Shown: positions 1-5,857 of the stretch, piece by piece
Position numbering within the stretch: the first letter of the stretch is position 1
How the letters are laid out: the number at the start of each line of letters is the position of its first letter
Assembly (NCBI GenBank): GCA_016763615.1
Contig: JAESTJ010000040.1
Location: 1-8,601, forward strand
Reading direction: 5' to 3'
DNA length: 8,601 bases
From: Minisyncoccota bacterium
GTDB taxonomy: Bacteria > Patescibacteriota > Minisyncoccia > Phycocordibacterales > UBA2100
Program-made: the position numbers and the translations under genes
The notes under the pieces: generated by a model
The model's database searches: none
Seen by the model: only the letters and a program-made list of their open reading frames with translations
Told to the model about the DNA's origin: nothing

Positions 1-578
1 AAGTAATGATTACTGAAATTTCGCAACCACGAACTGACATAAACTCACGCGCTCCAAAAATTATCGCGCTCACTATTAAAGAAGACCAAATAGGTTTGGT
101 TATTGGCCCTGGAGGAAAAATGATCAAGAGTATCAAGGAAGAAACCGGTGCTACTGAAATCTCAATCGAAGATGACGGCTCGGTATTTATAACCGGAAAC
201 TCAGGAACAGCAGAAGCTGCTGCAAAAATGATTGAAGAGCTTACACACGAATACGTCGCCGGAGAAAAATTCGATGGCGAAGTAACTCGCATAATGGACT
301 TCGGTGCCTTTGTACGTATTGGTGCCAACACCGAAGGTCTCGTGCACATTTCTGAGCTCGCGCCTTTCCGAATCAACAAAGTTACCGATGTACTCTCCGA
401 AGGAGAGCGTGTACCTGTTATAATCAAGGAAATTGATGATAGAAAGCGAATCAATCTTTCCATCAAAGATGTAGACTCAAAATTTGCATCAAATAAGGGG
501 GTTGGGGCACCTTCATCAAACACAAATCATGGAACCGAACAAAAATCAAAACCCGAAGAAAATTCCAAAGGAGAATAA
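1..578 (+). CDS. pnp: Polyribonucleotide nucleotidyltransferase, C-terminal part (5' end outside window)
   Basis: PNPase degrades RNA 3' to 5' by phosphorolysis and acts in mRNA turnover. Only the C-terminal RNA-binding part is present. The reading frame is already open at base 3, so the ATG at 6 is internal and the gene enters from the left edge. Counting from that ATG, a KH domain spans about residues 18-80, with the GxxG loop GPGG in VIGPGGKMIKSI. An S1 domain spans about 88-158 (FDGEVTRIMDFGAFVRI, then EGLVHISELA, then RINLSIKDVD). The order KH then S1 after a PRTDINSRAPKI segment is typical of PNPase and separates it from ribosomal protein S1. After S1 there is a short polar tail rich in Ser, Asn, Lys and Glu. 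The stop is TAA at 576-578. The downstream membrane-protein gene overlaps this tail in another frame, which suggests co-transcription. Confidence 0.96.
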   Translation, partial: VMITEISQPRTDINSRAPKIIALTIKEDQIGLVIGPGGKMIKSIKEETGATEISIEDDGSVFITGNSGTAEAAAKMIEELTHEYVAGEKFDGEVTRIMDFGAFVRIGANTEGLVHISELAPFRINKVTDVLSEGERVPVIIKEIDDRKRINLSIKDVDSKFASNKGVGAPSSNTNHGTEQKSKPEENSKGE

Positions 579-1701
579 TCGAGAAAAAAGTGAAGTAGTC
601 ACGACTGGAAATTTGGGAGCATCAGCTCAAGAGGTTACAGACACACCTCACAAAAATACTACCCAAATTCCCGAGGGGGCTTTAAACAAGGCGCTTATGC
701 GAACTTTTCGTGGAGATGTTTCAAAGGGTCTTGGTCCACAAGCGTCACAACAACAGGTAGATCATTTCATTCCAAAATCGAAACCACAAGCTCAAATTGA
801 TGCCGATGGTAACCAAATAGAAACAACGAAAAAGAAAAACGAAGCGATTGTGCACACTTTCAAAGATGACGTACAAAATTTAGTGCGCAATAAGAAAATG
901 TCGATGGCTCGTATCGCAGCTCTTGAAAGTGACAGAGGTGAGAGGCTTCCCCATACTCAAGAAAAACGCGAACCGTGGAAAACGACTATGGTTGTCGCAC
1001 TCACTGTGCTCTTTCTTGTTATTGGAGTAGTGATTGCTCTTGGATCATTCTATGCATATCGACTTAACACTGCTTCAAACTTAGCTCCTCAGTTTGATCC
1101 TGCAATAATATTTACCGAAGCGCGAGAAAGCATAGATGTGACTGAAAAAAATCCTCGAGGAATACTATCCCTTCTAGGAAACGCCCGACGAAATACATTT
1201 TTCTCCCTCGGCTCAGTGGTAGAACTCCACCTTACTCAATCTATAGATGTCTCAGAGGAACAAGCAGTAATCATTCACCTAGATTCCATTGATTTCCTAG
1301 AAAAGATAGAAGCTTCTGTTCCCGAAACGTTTTTACGAACTCTTGGGACTGAATATGTATTAGGTATTCACGTTATAGATGAGAATGTTCCTTTCCTTAT
1401 TCTGACAACTCAATCATATGGACATGCATTTGCTGGAATGTTGTCGTGGGAGAAAAGCATTGAAGAAAATTTCATACCTTTCTTTAGTCCAGGTACGGGC
1501 TTTATAAAACCAGCCGTTGCTGAGGGAGAAAATGCTTTTTCGGATACTGTTATTGAAAATCTTGACGTACGTGTATTGCGCGATGATGATGGCACTATTC
1601 GCATTCTTTACACATTTTTAAACCGTAACACTATAGTAATTACTACCGATATTCGTACCCTCATTGAACTCTCAAATCGTCTTCGTGTTTCCTCTATCTA
1701 A
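529..1701 (+). CDS. Single-pass membrane protein of unknown function, probably conserved in Patescibacteria
   Basis: I cannot assign a function. From the ATG at 529 the protein is 390 residues. Residues 1 to about 150 are polar and Lys/Gln-rich, looking like a disordered cytoplasmic region. They carry two related short motifs, LMRTFRGDVSKG (from about residue 56) and VHTFKDDVQNLV (from about 111), the second followed by KKMSMARIAALESDRG. One strong membrane segment follows at about 154-179 (MVVALTVLFLVIGVVIALGS), then about 210 residues predicted outside, ending in FLNRNTIVITTDIRTLIEL. Positive charge before the membrane segment (EKREPWK) suggests an N-in orientation. The start is uncertain: a TTG at 484 would add 15 residues, and the AAAGGAG at 567-573 has no in-frame start after it. 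With the ATG at 529 it overlaps pnp by 50 bases. From memory, this architecture recurs in Parcubacteria, but I could not check it. Being coding is near certain; the family is not named. Confidence 0.85.
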   Translation: MEPNKNQNPKKIPKENNREKSEVVTTGNLGASAQEVTDTPHKNTTQIPEGALNKALMRTFRGDVSKGLGPQASQQQVDHFIPKSKPQAQIDADGNQIETTKKKNEAIVHTFKDDVQNLVRNKKMSMARIAALESDRGERLPHTQEKREPWKTTMVVALTVLFLVIGVVIALGSFYAYRLNTASNLAPQFDPAIIFTEARESIDVTEKNPRGILSLLGNARRNTFFSLGSVVELHLTQSIDVSEEQAVIIHLDSIDFLEKIEASVPETFLRTLGTEYVLGIHVIDENVPFLILTTQSYGHAFAGMLSWEKSIEENFIPFFSPGTGFIKPAVAEGENAFSDTVIENLDVRVLRDDDGTIRILYTFLNRNTIVITTDIRTLIELSNRLRVSSI

Positions 1702-1706
1702 ATATG

Positions 1707-1744
1707 TATTGTAAATAACATATATAGTGTATAGTGGTCGCACT
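1707..1744 (+). promoter_or_regulatory. Promoter of the DksA-like gene, tandem TATAGTG, near-leaderless
   Basis: The 7-mer TATAGTG occurs twice back to back (1723-1729 and 1730-1736). The second TATAGT (1730-1735) makes a good -10, placing the transcript start around 1742, only a few bases before the ATG at 1745. A -35 is weak: TATTGT (1707-1712) gives a 17-base spacer and TTGTAA (1709-1714) gives 15. A dyad, ATATGT (1702-1707) with ACATAT (1718-1723), covers the -35 area and could be an operator. There is no Shine-Dalgarno sequence between the -10 and the start. Confidence 0.6.
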
Positions 1745-2110
1745 ATGGTAGACAAGAGAACAACACAAAAGTTAGAAGAACGGCTCAAACAAGAGCTTGC
1801 AACACTTGAAATAGGACTCACCGACATTGGAAAAATGGATCCAAGTAATCCTGCTGACTGGCATGGAACTAATGGTGATATCGAAACCGGTACGGCTGAT
1901 GCCTCAATTCTAGCTGATCGTTTCGAGGCAAAAACCACAAACGAGGGCATCGTAACTGAACTTGAGGAACGTTTCAATAACATAAAAGACGCTCTCATAC
2001 GAATCAAAAAGGGAACCTACGGCATATGTTCAAACGGTGGAGGAAAAATTCCTCTTGCACGTCTTGAGGCAAATCCAGCAGCTGATACTTGCATAGAACA
2101 CGCCGACTAG
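1745..2110 (+). CDS. DksA/TraR-family transcription regulator-like protein with degenerate zinc finger
   Basis: DksA/TraR proteins bind RNA polymerase through its secondary channel and modulate initiation. This 121-residue protein has the expected layout: an N-terminal helix (KRTTQKLEERLKQELATLE), a linker, a second long helix (about 55-89), and the signature KKGTYGIC followed by IPLARLEANPAADTC. The usual four-Cys zinc finger is reduced to C95-x2-G98 and C116-x2-H119, so at most two Cys and one His remain. Acidic residues expected at a DksA coiled-coil tip are not obvious. The ATG at 1745 was chosen over a GTG at 1727, because the GTG lies inside the promoter. It stands alone with its own promoter and terminator. 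It could equally be a stress-type C4 zinc-finger homologue rather than true DksA; family membership is secure, specific function is not. Confidence 0.88.
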   Translation: MVDKRTTQKLEERLKQELATLEIGLTDIGKMDPSNPADWHGTNGDIETGTADASILADRFEAKTTNEGIVTELEERFNNIKDALIRIKKGTYGICSNGGGKIPLARLEANPAADTCIEHAD

Positions 2111-2149
2111 AAACCGTATAGCTGCTACACTACTTCGTCACTTCACAAT

Positions 2150-2192
2150 AAAATCCCACAAGCTGAACACTCAGTTCTGCTTGTGGGATTTT
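2150..2192 (+). terminator. Strong rho-independent terminator after the DksA-like gene
   Basis: A perfect 14-bp stem pairs AAAATCCCACAAGC (2150-2163) with GCTTGTGGGATTTT (2179-2192). It continues inward past one T-T mismatch into GAAC (2165-2168) with GTTC (2174-2177), leaving a 5-base loop. A-rich and T-rich ends make it potentially bidirectional. It sits 40 bases after the DksA-like stop and separates that gene from the comM promoter. Confidence 0.9.
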
Positions 2193-2224
2193 CTGCTTGC
2201 TCCTCGTATTGCAACCAGCTATTC

Positions 2225-2269
2225 AATTTCTAGAATTTTACTGTTTCCAAACCTGCTACAATGCGAGCA
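2225..2269 (+). promoter_or_regulatory. comM promoter, extended -10, near-leaderless
   Basis: TGCTACAAT (2254-2262) is an extended -10 (TG at 2254-2255, hexamer 2257-2262). Initiation 7-8 bases later falls at 2269-2270, right at the second ATG. No good -35 is visible; at the expected distance lies the 11-mer AATTTCTAGAA (2225-2235), which also occurs upstream of the M23 peptidase gene. The ATG at 2261 overlaps the -10 and is therefore probably not transcribed. Confidence 0.65.
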
Positions 2270-3805
2270 ATGTCCTTTGCTCGCATTTTCAGTGCACAGA
2301 CATCACTCCTTGATGCTCATATTGTTACTGTTGAAATCGATCTGTCAAAGGGTCTTCACACATTCTCAATTGTGGGATTACCCGATAAAGCAGTAGAAGA
2401 ATCACGTGACAGAGTAAGCGCAGCACTAAAAAACTCTAATTTTGAAAAAAGTGCATCGTTTAAAGCTCCAAAACACAATAATATAAAAATAGTAGTGTCT
2501 TTAGCTCCAGCGGACTTGAAAAAAGAAGGTCCTTTATTTGATGTTCCTATTGCTTTAGCATACTTGCTAGCCAACGGTGAGCTCGAAGCAGATACGGACA
2601 AACAATTATTCTTGGGAGAACTGTCGCTTGACGGTCATGTTCGGCCAACAACCGGTATATTACCTTTGGTTCAAAAGGCCCATTTTGAAGGATTCAAAGA
2701 TATATTTGTGCCAAAAGATAACGTCGCCGAAGCTGGATTGGTGGACGACATCACCATTTTCCCTATAGAAAATCTAGGTCAAGTAGTTGAGCACCTACGC
2801 GGAACTAGCTTGATAGATTCCTATATTCATTCTGACACTAAACAAAAACCTGCTCAGGTACAAGTAAAACACTTAGAAATGATACGCGGGCAGGAACACG
2901 CAAAACGTGGACTCATGATTGCTGCTGCAGGAGGACATAACATTGCCTTGTTTGGACCCCCTGGTACTGGAAAAACAATGCTCGCCAAAGCCCTAAGTTC
3001 ACTACTACCACCACTTTCCAACGCTGCTGCCCTTGAAGTCACCGGTATTCACTCTATTGCTGGCATTCTTGGCGATACACTAGTGACACACCCTCCTCTG
3101 CGAAGTCCTCACCACACGGCAAGTTATGTTGCTCTCGTTGGAGGAGGAGCCATTCCTCGACCCGGTGAAGTAACACTCGCACATCGCGGAGTTTTATTTC
3201 TCGATGAGTTCCCCGAGTTTGATAGACGAGTGATAAATGCCCTACGACAACCCCTTGAAGACGGTGAGGTTTCTATCACACGGGCAAAAGGATCTGCTAC
3301 ATTCCCATCTGATTTTATTCTTATTGCTGCTCTTAATCCCTGTCAATGTGGTTTCTACGGAACGAATAAATGTACCTGCACTCCGTCTTCTCTACAGAGA
3401 TACCGCCAAAAAATCTCAGGTCCGATAATGGATCGTATAGACATGTGGATTGAAGTCGGTGCTGTAGAACACAGTAAGTTACTCGAGATTCCTAAAGATT
3501 CAGGAGAAACAAAAGCTGCTCAACTTACTATTGCTCAAGCCCGAGCGATACAACTCGATAGATTTAAGCTCTCCGAGAGACTTAATGCCGGTATGTCACC
3601 TTCAGGTTTGGCTCATCACGCAAAACTCTCTATTGCTTGTGCCGATATTTTGAATAAAGCAGCAACAAAAATGAACCTTTCTCCACGTGCATACCACCGA
3701 TGCATTAAGCTATCACGCACCATTGCTGATCTTGAGCACTCACAAGACATTAAGGAAACACACATCCTTGAAGCACTTCAATATCGCCCAAAACAGGAAA
3801 TATAG
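2270..3805 (+). CDS. comM: ComM/YifB-family AAA+ ATPase (Mg-chelatase-like), branch-migration helicase
   Basis: In Vibrio and Haemophilus, ComM is a hexameric ATP-driven helicase that extends branch migration when transformed single-stranded DNA recombines. This copy is 511 residues, the usual length. An N-terminal ChlI-like domain starts MSFARIFSAQTSLLDAHIVT and contains IVGLPDKAVEESRDRV. The AAA+ core has Walker A GPPGTGKT (229-236) and Walker B LFLDEF (309-314). A Cys cluster follows (C358, C360, C368, C370 in NPCQCGFYG then KCTC), as is usual in this family and possibly metal-binding. The Mg_chelatase C-terminal lid ends with NLSPRAYHRCIKLSRTIADL. I chose the ATG at 2270 because it matches the family's N-terminus and the ATG at 2261 overlaps the -10. 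It lies upstream of mazG and the kinase on the same strand. All ATPase motifs look intact. Confidence 0.95.
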   Translation: MSFARIFSAQTSLLDAHIVTVEIDLSKGLHTFSIVGLPDKAVEESRDRVSAALKNSNFEKSASFKAPKHNNIKIVVSLAPADLKKEGPLFDVPIALAYLLANGELEADTDKQLFLGELSLDGHVRPTTGILPLVQKAHFEGFKDIFVPKDNVAEAGLVDDITIFPIENLGQVVEHLRGTSLIDSYIHSDTKQKPAQVQVKHLEMIRGQEHAKRGLMIAAAGGHNIALFGPPGTGKTMLAKALSSLLPPLSNAAALEVTGIHSIAGILGDTLVTHPPLRSPHHTASYVALVGGGAIPRPGEVTLAHRGVLFLDEFPEFDRRVINALRQPLEDGEVSITRAKGSATFPSDFILIAALNPCQCGFYGTNKCTCTPSSLQRYRQKISGPIMDRIDMWIEVGAVEHSKLLEIPKDSGETKAAQLTIAQARAIQLDRFKLSERLNAGMSPSGLAHHAKLSIACADILNKAATKMNLSPRAYHRCIKLSRTIADLEHSQDIKETHILEALQYRPKQEI

Positions 3806-3806
3806 G

Positions 3807-3817
3807 TATACTAAATT
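3807..3817 (+). promoter_or_regulatory. Likely -10 element for the mazG-kinase pair
   Basis: TATACT (3807-3812) begins one base after the comM stop and ends five bases before the mazG ATG, so a transcript from it would begin at about the start codon. The -35 region would lie inside comM and is not recognisable. Read-through from comM is also possible. Confidence 0.45.
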
Positions 3818-4129
3818 ATGTTTAAAAGCGCCCAAAAAGAAGTCGATGACTTGGTACAGCCATACGATCCCCCATATTGGTCACCACTTTCACAGCTTGC
3901 CCGCTTAAGCGAAGAGGTGGGAGAGGTAGCACGCCTCCTAAACCATATGTATGGTGACAAACCGAAGAAAAAAGATGAAGCAGAGCAACAACTTGGCGGA
4001 GAATTGGCCGACGTGATGTTTAACATCGTGTGTATGGCGAACGCTCACAATATAAATCTCGATATTGAGTTCGAAAAAGCGCTCGATAAATTGCGAGTAC
4101 GCGACAAAGACAGATTTAAAAAGAAATAA
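3818..4129 (+). CDS. MazG-like nucleotide pyrophosphohydrolase
   Basis: MazG-type enzymes hydrolyse (d)NTPs to monophosphate and pyrophosphate, often clearing non-canonical nucleotides. The 103-residue all-alpha protein carries the metal-binding signature in two parts: EExxE (E32, E33, E36 in LSEEVGEVARLL) and ExxD (E62, D65 in GGELADVMFNIV). The C-terminal helix ends KLRVRDKDRFKKK. One domain of about 100 residues matches the short stand-alone MazG forms (YpjD-like) rather than the two-domain E. coli enzyme. The start at 3818 is the only sensible ATG and follows a -10 directly. The stop is one base before the kinase ATG, so the two are almost certainly co-transcribed. Substrate cannot be read from the sequence. 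Confidence 0.9.
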   Translation: MFKSAQKEVDDLVQPYDPPYWSPLSQLARLSEEVGEVARLLNHMYGDKPKKKDEAEQQLGGELADVMFNIVCMANAHNINLDIEFEKALDKLRVRDKDRFKKK

Positions 4130-4130
4130 T

Positions 4131-4595
4131 ATGGAAACTACTCTTTTTATACTTACAGGTCTACCCGGTTCTGGTAAAACAACGTATGCAGAAACCTTAT
4201 CAAAGAAAACTGGGGCTACTATATTATCTTTGGATACGGAAATGTTCAAACGTTATGGTGACGACCATCATATTGAGTTGGAAATACGAGAGAAGGCAAC
4301 TAAATATGATCTTCAACAAGAAATCGAAACTCTACTTACCAAAGATTCGTCAGTTATCTTAGACTACGGTTTTTACAAAAACGACGAGCGTATTAGGTAC
4401 AAGAAGTTCGCAAAACGCTTTGGTGTGAATGCAAAAGTTATACATATTACTGCACCTTATGAAAAGCTACTGCAGAGAGTAGAGCAACGAAACATCGAAG
4501 AAGACAACATTCACCATATTGATAAAGAAATTCTTGATATTCTTATTAAAAGGTTCGAGGTGCCAGAAGGCGATGTAGAAATTATCGAAACTTAA
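4131..4595 (+). CDS. Small P-loop kinase of the AAA_33/zeta-toxin-like group
   Basis: The 154-residue protein opens with a beta strand and Walker A (FILTGLPGSGKTTYAETL, GLPGSGKT at 10-17). Next come LSLDTEMF (D35), a Walker B-like strand VILDYG (75-80), and a lid/Arg region FYKNDERIRYKKFAKRF (81-97). The strand VIHITAPYEKLLQRV and RVEQRN complete the fold. The pattern fits predicted small-molecule kinases such as AAA_33/COG0645 and COG4639, which phosphorylate a small molecule or nucleotide. The substrate is unknown. I chose the ATG at 4131, one base after the mazG stop, because the fold begins there; upstream in-frame sequence is the other frame of mazG. Zeta-type toxins share the fold, but no antitoxin gene is adjacent, so a toxin role is unlikely. 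It is the last gene before a convergent terminator. Confidence 0.87.
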   Translation: METTLFILTGLPGSGKTTYAETLSKKTGATILSLDTEMFKRYGDDHHIELEIREKATKYDLQQEIETLLTKDSSVILDYGFYKNDERIRYKKFAKRFGVNAKVIHITAPYEKLLQRVEQRNIEEDNIHHIDKEILDILIKRFEVPEGDVEIIET

Positions 4596-4602
4596 GTTAC
4601 AT

Positions 4603-4726
4603 AATCCATTCTAAAACTGAATGCAGAATAAGGCATTCGAACAAAATGAAAAAAGCCGTACTTACGTACGGTGTATTTTTATTTTGTGATGAATAACACA
4701 ATTATGCGTCAGTTTTAGAATGGATT
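4603..4726. repeat. Perfect 18-bp inverted repeat enclosing the convergent terminator
   Basis: AATCCATTCTAAAACTGA (4603-4620) is exactly repeated in reverse complement at 4709-4726, with 88 bases between. The right arm overlaps the last three codons (Asn-Pro-Phe) and stop of the M23 gene on the minus strand. The left arm lies just after the kinase stop. A smaller hairpin, GAATGC (4619-4624) with GCATTC (4633-4638), and the main terminator lie inside. No target-site duplication was seen at the outer edges. Confidence 0.9.
4641..4687. terminator. Bidirectional terminator between convergent kinase and M23 genes
   Basis: The core stem is CCGTAC (4656-4661), loop TTAC, GTACGG (4666-4671). An outer A/T stem extends it: ACAAAAT (4641-4647) pairs with ATTTTGT (4681-4687), and the A-tract 4649-4655 pairs mostly with the T-tract 4675-4680. 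The A-tract/T-tract arrangement provides a U-run in both directions, as expected between converging genes. Confidence 0.9.
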
Positions 4727-5425
4727 CTTGGCTCCGCGAATTTCAAAGTGTACATGAGGCCCCGTTGAACGTCCTGTTGAGCCAACATATCCGATAACTT
4801 GACCTTGAACGACACTTTGTCCACTAAAGACTAAGTTACTAGAGTTGTGTGAATAGAGAGTCTGAGTACCATTATCGTGCTTTGTTACTATGTAATTACC
4901 ATAGCCACCGTTCCAGCTACCGCTCTTTGAAATAAGAACTGTTCCTGAAGCTGACGCAAGAATAGAAGTCCCTCTTGATGCGGCAAGGTCAACCGCGTTG
5001 TATCCATGTATACCCTGCGTGCGTGTTCCTCCTGAGATAGGGCGTAGGTAGTAGCCGCTATATGTTGGTACATTTGTGCCTCGAGGAGATGAAACTGCTC
5101 GAGTATATCGACTCTTCGCCACGGCTTTAGGTGCTGCTATTTCTCCATCTGGAATAATAACCTCAGTTCCAGCAGCAAGGTGCTCATCAGCACCATAGCC
5201 GTTATATTCCACTGCTTCGTCAATATCTCCTCCGTGTTTATCAATTATGTCTTGCAGAGTACCTCCGTTCTTTACCGTGTATTTAATACCAGTAACAGGA
5301 AGAATTACCAATTCTTGCCCTGGTTGGATTGCTTCACTGCGAGAAATATCGTTACCCCAACGAATGGTGTTTATTGAAACATCAAACATTCCTGCTATAT
5401 CTCCCAGCGTATCTCCCGGACGCAC
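4715..5425 (-). CDS. C-terminal fragment: two LysM domains and an M23 metallopeptidase domain
   Basis: M23 enzymes are zinc endopeptidases that cut peptidoglycan cross-links; LysM domains bind the glycan. The frame gives 236 residues from a GTG at 5425 that is really an internal Val (the in-frame sequence continues back to 5458). LysM 1 starts YIVRPGDTLGDIAGMF and LysM 2 KYTVKNGGTLQDII, ending in GTEVIIPDGE. The M23 domain has GIHGYNAVDLAA (H140, D146), a central GYGNYIVTKHDNGTQTLYSH (H183, H193) and the final GSTGRSTGPHVHFEIRG with the HxH pair (H224, H226). The first zinc motif is H-x5-D rather than the usual H-x3-D. It ends RGAKNPF with TAA at 4717-4715. Without the N-terminal part it would lack a secretion signal. 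Confidence 0.85.
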   Translation of the reverse strand: MRPGDTLGDIAGMFDVSINTIRWGNDISRSEAIQPGQELVILPVTGIKYTVKNGGTLQDIIDKHGGDIDEAVEYNGYGADEHLAAGTEVIIPDGEIAAPKAVAKSRYTRAVSSPRGTNVPTYSGYYLRPISGGTRTQGIHGYNAVDLAASRGTSILASASGTVLISKSGSWNGGYGNYIVTKHDNGTQTLYSHNSSNLVFSGQSVVQGQVIGYVGSTGRSTGPHVHFEIRGAKNPF

Positions 5426-5766
5426 AATATAAATACTAATTTGTCCATTATTCTTATTCGTAGACCATCATCAACATCTGCAAGTGATCCTGATGGACCT
5501 GACGAAGGCAAAAGTGCTGAGTCATTTACAATAGTAATATCACCGCCACCTTTAGATGGATTTGGGTCAATATTCTGAGCCGCTGTTGGGAGAGGAATAG
5601 TTTGCGAATTATAAGTAGTCCCCGTTGTATATGCAAAAGTAGTGGTAGAGAAGGCTGCAAACACAGAGGTAAAGAACCCCGCATGAACGCCGGTTGGAAT
5701 ACTAATAGATACCAACATTAAGACGGATACGGCGCTACGCCATATCGTGGATGGTATATGTGTCAT
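5395..5766 (-). CDS. N-terminal fragment: signal peptide and linker of the M23 peptidase
   Basis: This 123-residue frame begins at the only standard start after an upstream in-frame stop. MTHIPSTIWRSAVSVLML followed by VSISIPTGVHA is a signal peptide with plausible cleavage after VHA. A Ser/Thr/Pro-rich linker runs to about residue 103 (DVDDGLR). The last 20 residues (IRIMDKLVFILCVREIRWEI) are the out-of-frame reading of the LysM start and are not expected in the real protein. The codons before the ATG would read SLRKRVKSQ, a basic stretch that suits a signal-peptide n-region, but they have no ATG, GTG or TTG, so a longer start would need a rare codon. Confidence 0.6.
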   Translation of the reverse strand: MTHIPSTIWRSAVSVLMLVSISIPTGVHAGFFTSVFAAFSTTTFAYTTGTTYNSQTIPLPTAAQNIDPNPSKGGGDITIVNDSALLPSSGPSGSLADVDDGLRIRIMDKLVFILCVREIRWEI

Positions 5767-5821
5767 CTGACTCTTGACGCGTTTGCGTAAGGAAGAATCA
5801 GAATCCTGATCTTTGGATATA

Positions 5822-5857
5822 ATAAGTCAATTTTCTAGAAATTAGTGCAATTTCTAG
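5822..5857 (-). promoter_or_regulatory. Putative promoter/operator region of the M23 peptidase gene
   Basis: On the minus strand, TATTAT (about 5824-5819) could be a -10, giving a leader of roughly 45 bases before the ATG at 5766. Just upstream is a perfect dyad: CTAGAAATT (5835-5843 on the plus strand), loop AGTGC, AATTTCTAG (5849-5857). It contains a TTGCAC hexamer 20 bases from the -10, a long spacer for a -35. The dyad could be an operator. The 11-mer AATTTCTAGAA from this region is also found upstream of comM. Confidence 0.35.

Larger units (their letters stand above)
4715..5766 (-). pseudogene. Secreted LysM-M23 peptidoglycan peptidase gene split by a one-base frameshift
   Basis: Two minus-strand frames together make one standard protein: a signal peptide and linker (from 5766), then two LysM domains and an M23 metallopeptidase domain (to 4715). 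The first frame is convincing up to DVDDGLR (Arg codon 5460-5458). The second continues as NKNNGQISIYIVRPGDTLGDI, beginning with the Asn codon at 5458-5456, which shares base 5458. Adding one base in the TT at 5457-5458 (plus strand) restores a continuous protein of about 350 residues with no other defect. No canonical slippery heptamer is present, so programmed frameshifting is not supported. The intact downstream domains suggest either a sequencing or assembly error or a very recent mutation. Whether the gene is functional cannot be decided here. Confidence 0.85.

Noticed and set aside
2181..2396. Plus-strand open frame overlapping the comM start
   Set aside because: It begins inside the terminator arm and runs over the comM promoter and N-terminus in another frame; comM is unambiguous.
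4131..4595. Zeta-type toxin of a toxin-antitoxin pair
   Set aside because: Only the P-loop kinase fold is shared; the neighbour is a MazG-like enzyme with a clear catalytic signature, not an antitoxin.
5450..5465. Programmed -1 ribosomal frameshift in the M23 gene
   Set aside because: The bases around the junction (CTACGAATAAGAATAATGG on the minus strand) do not form an X-XXY-YYZ slippery heptamer, and no downstream stimulator was evident.
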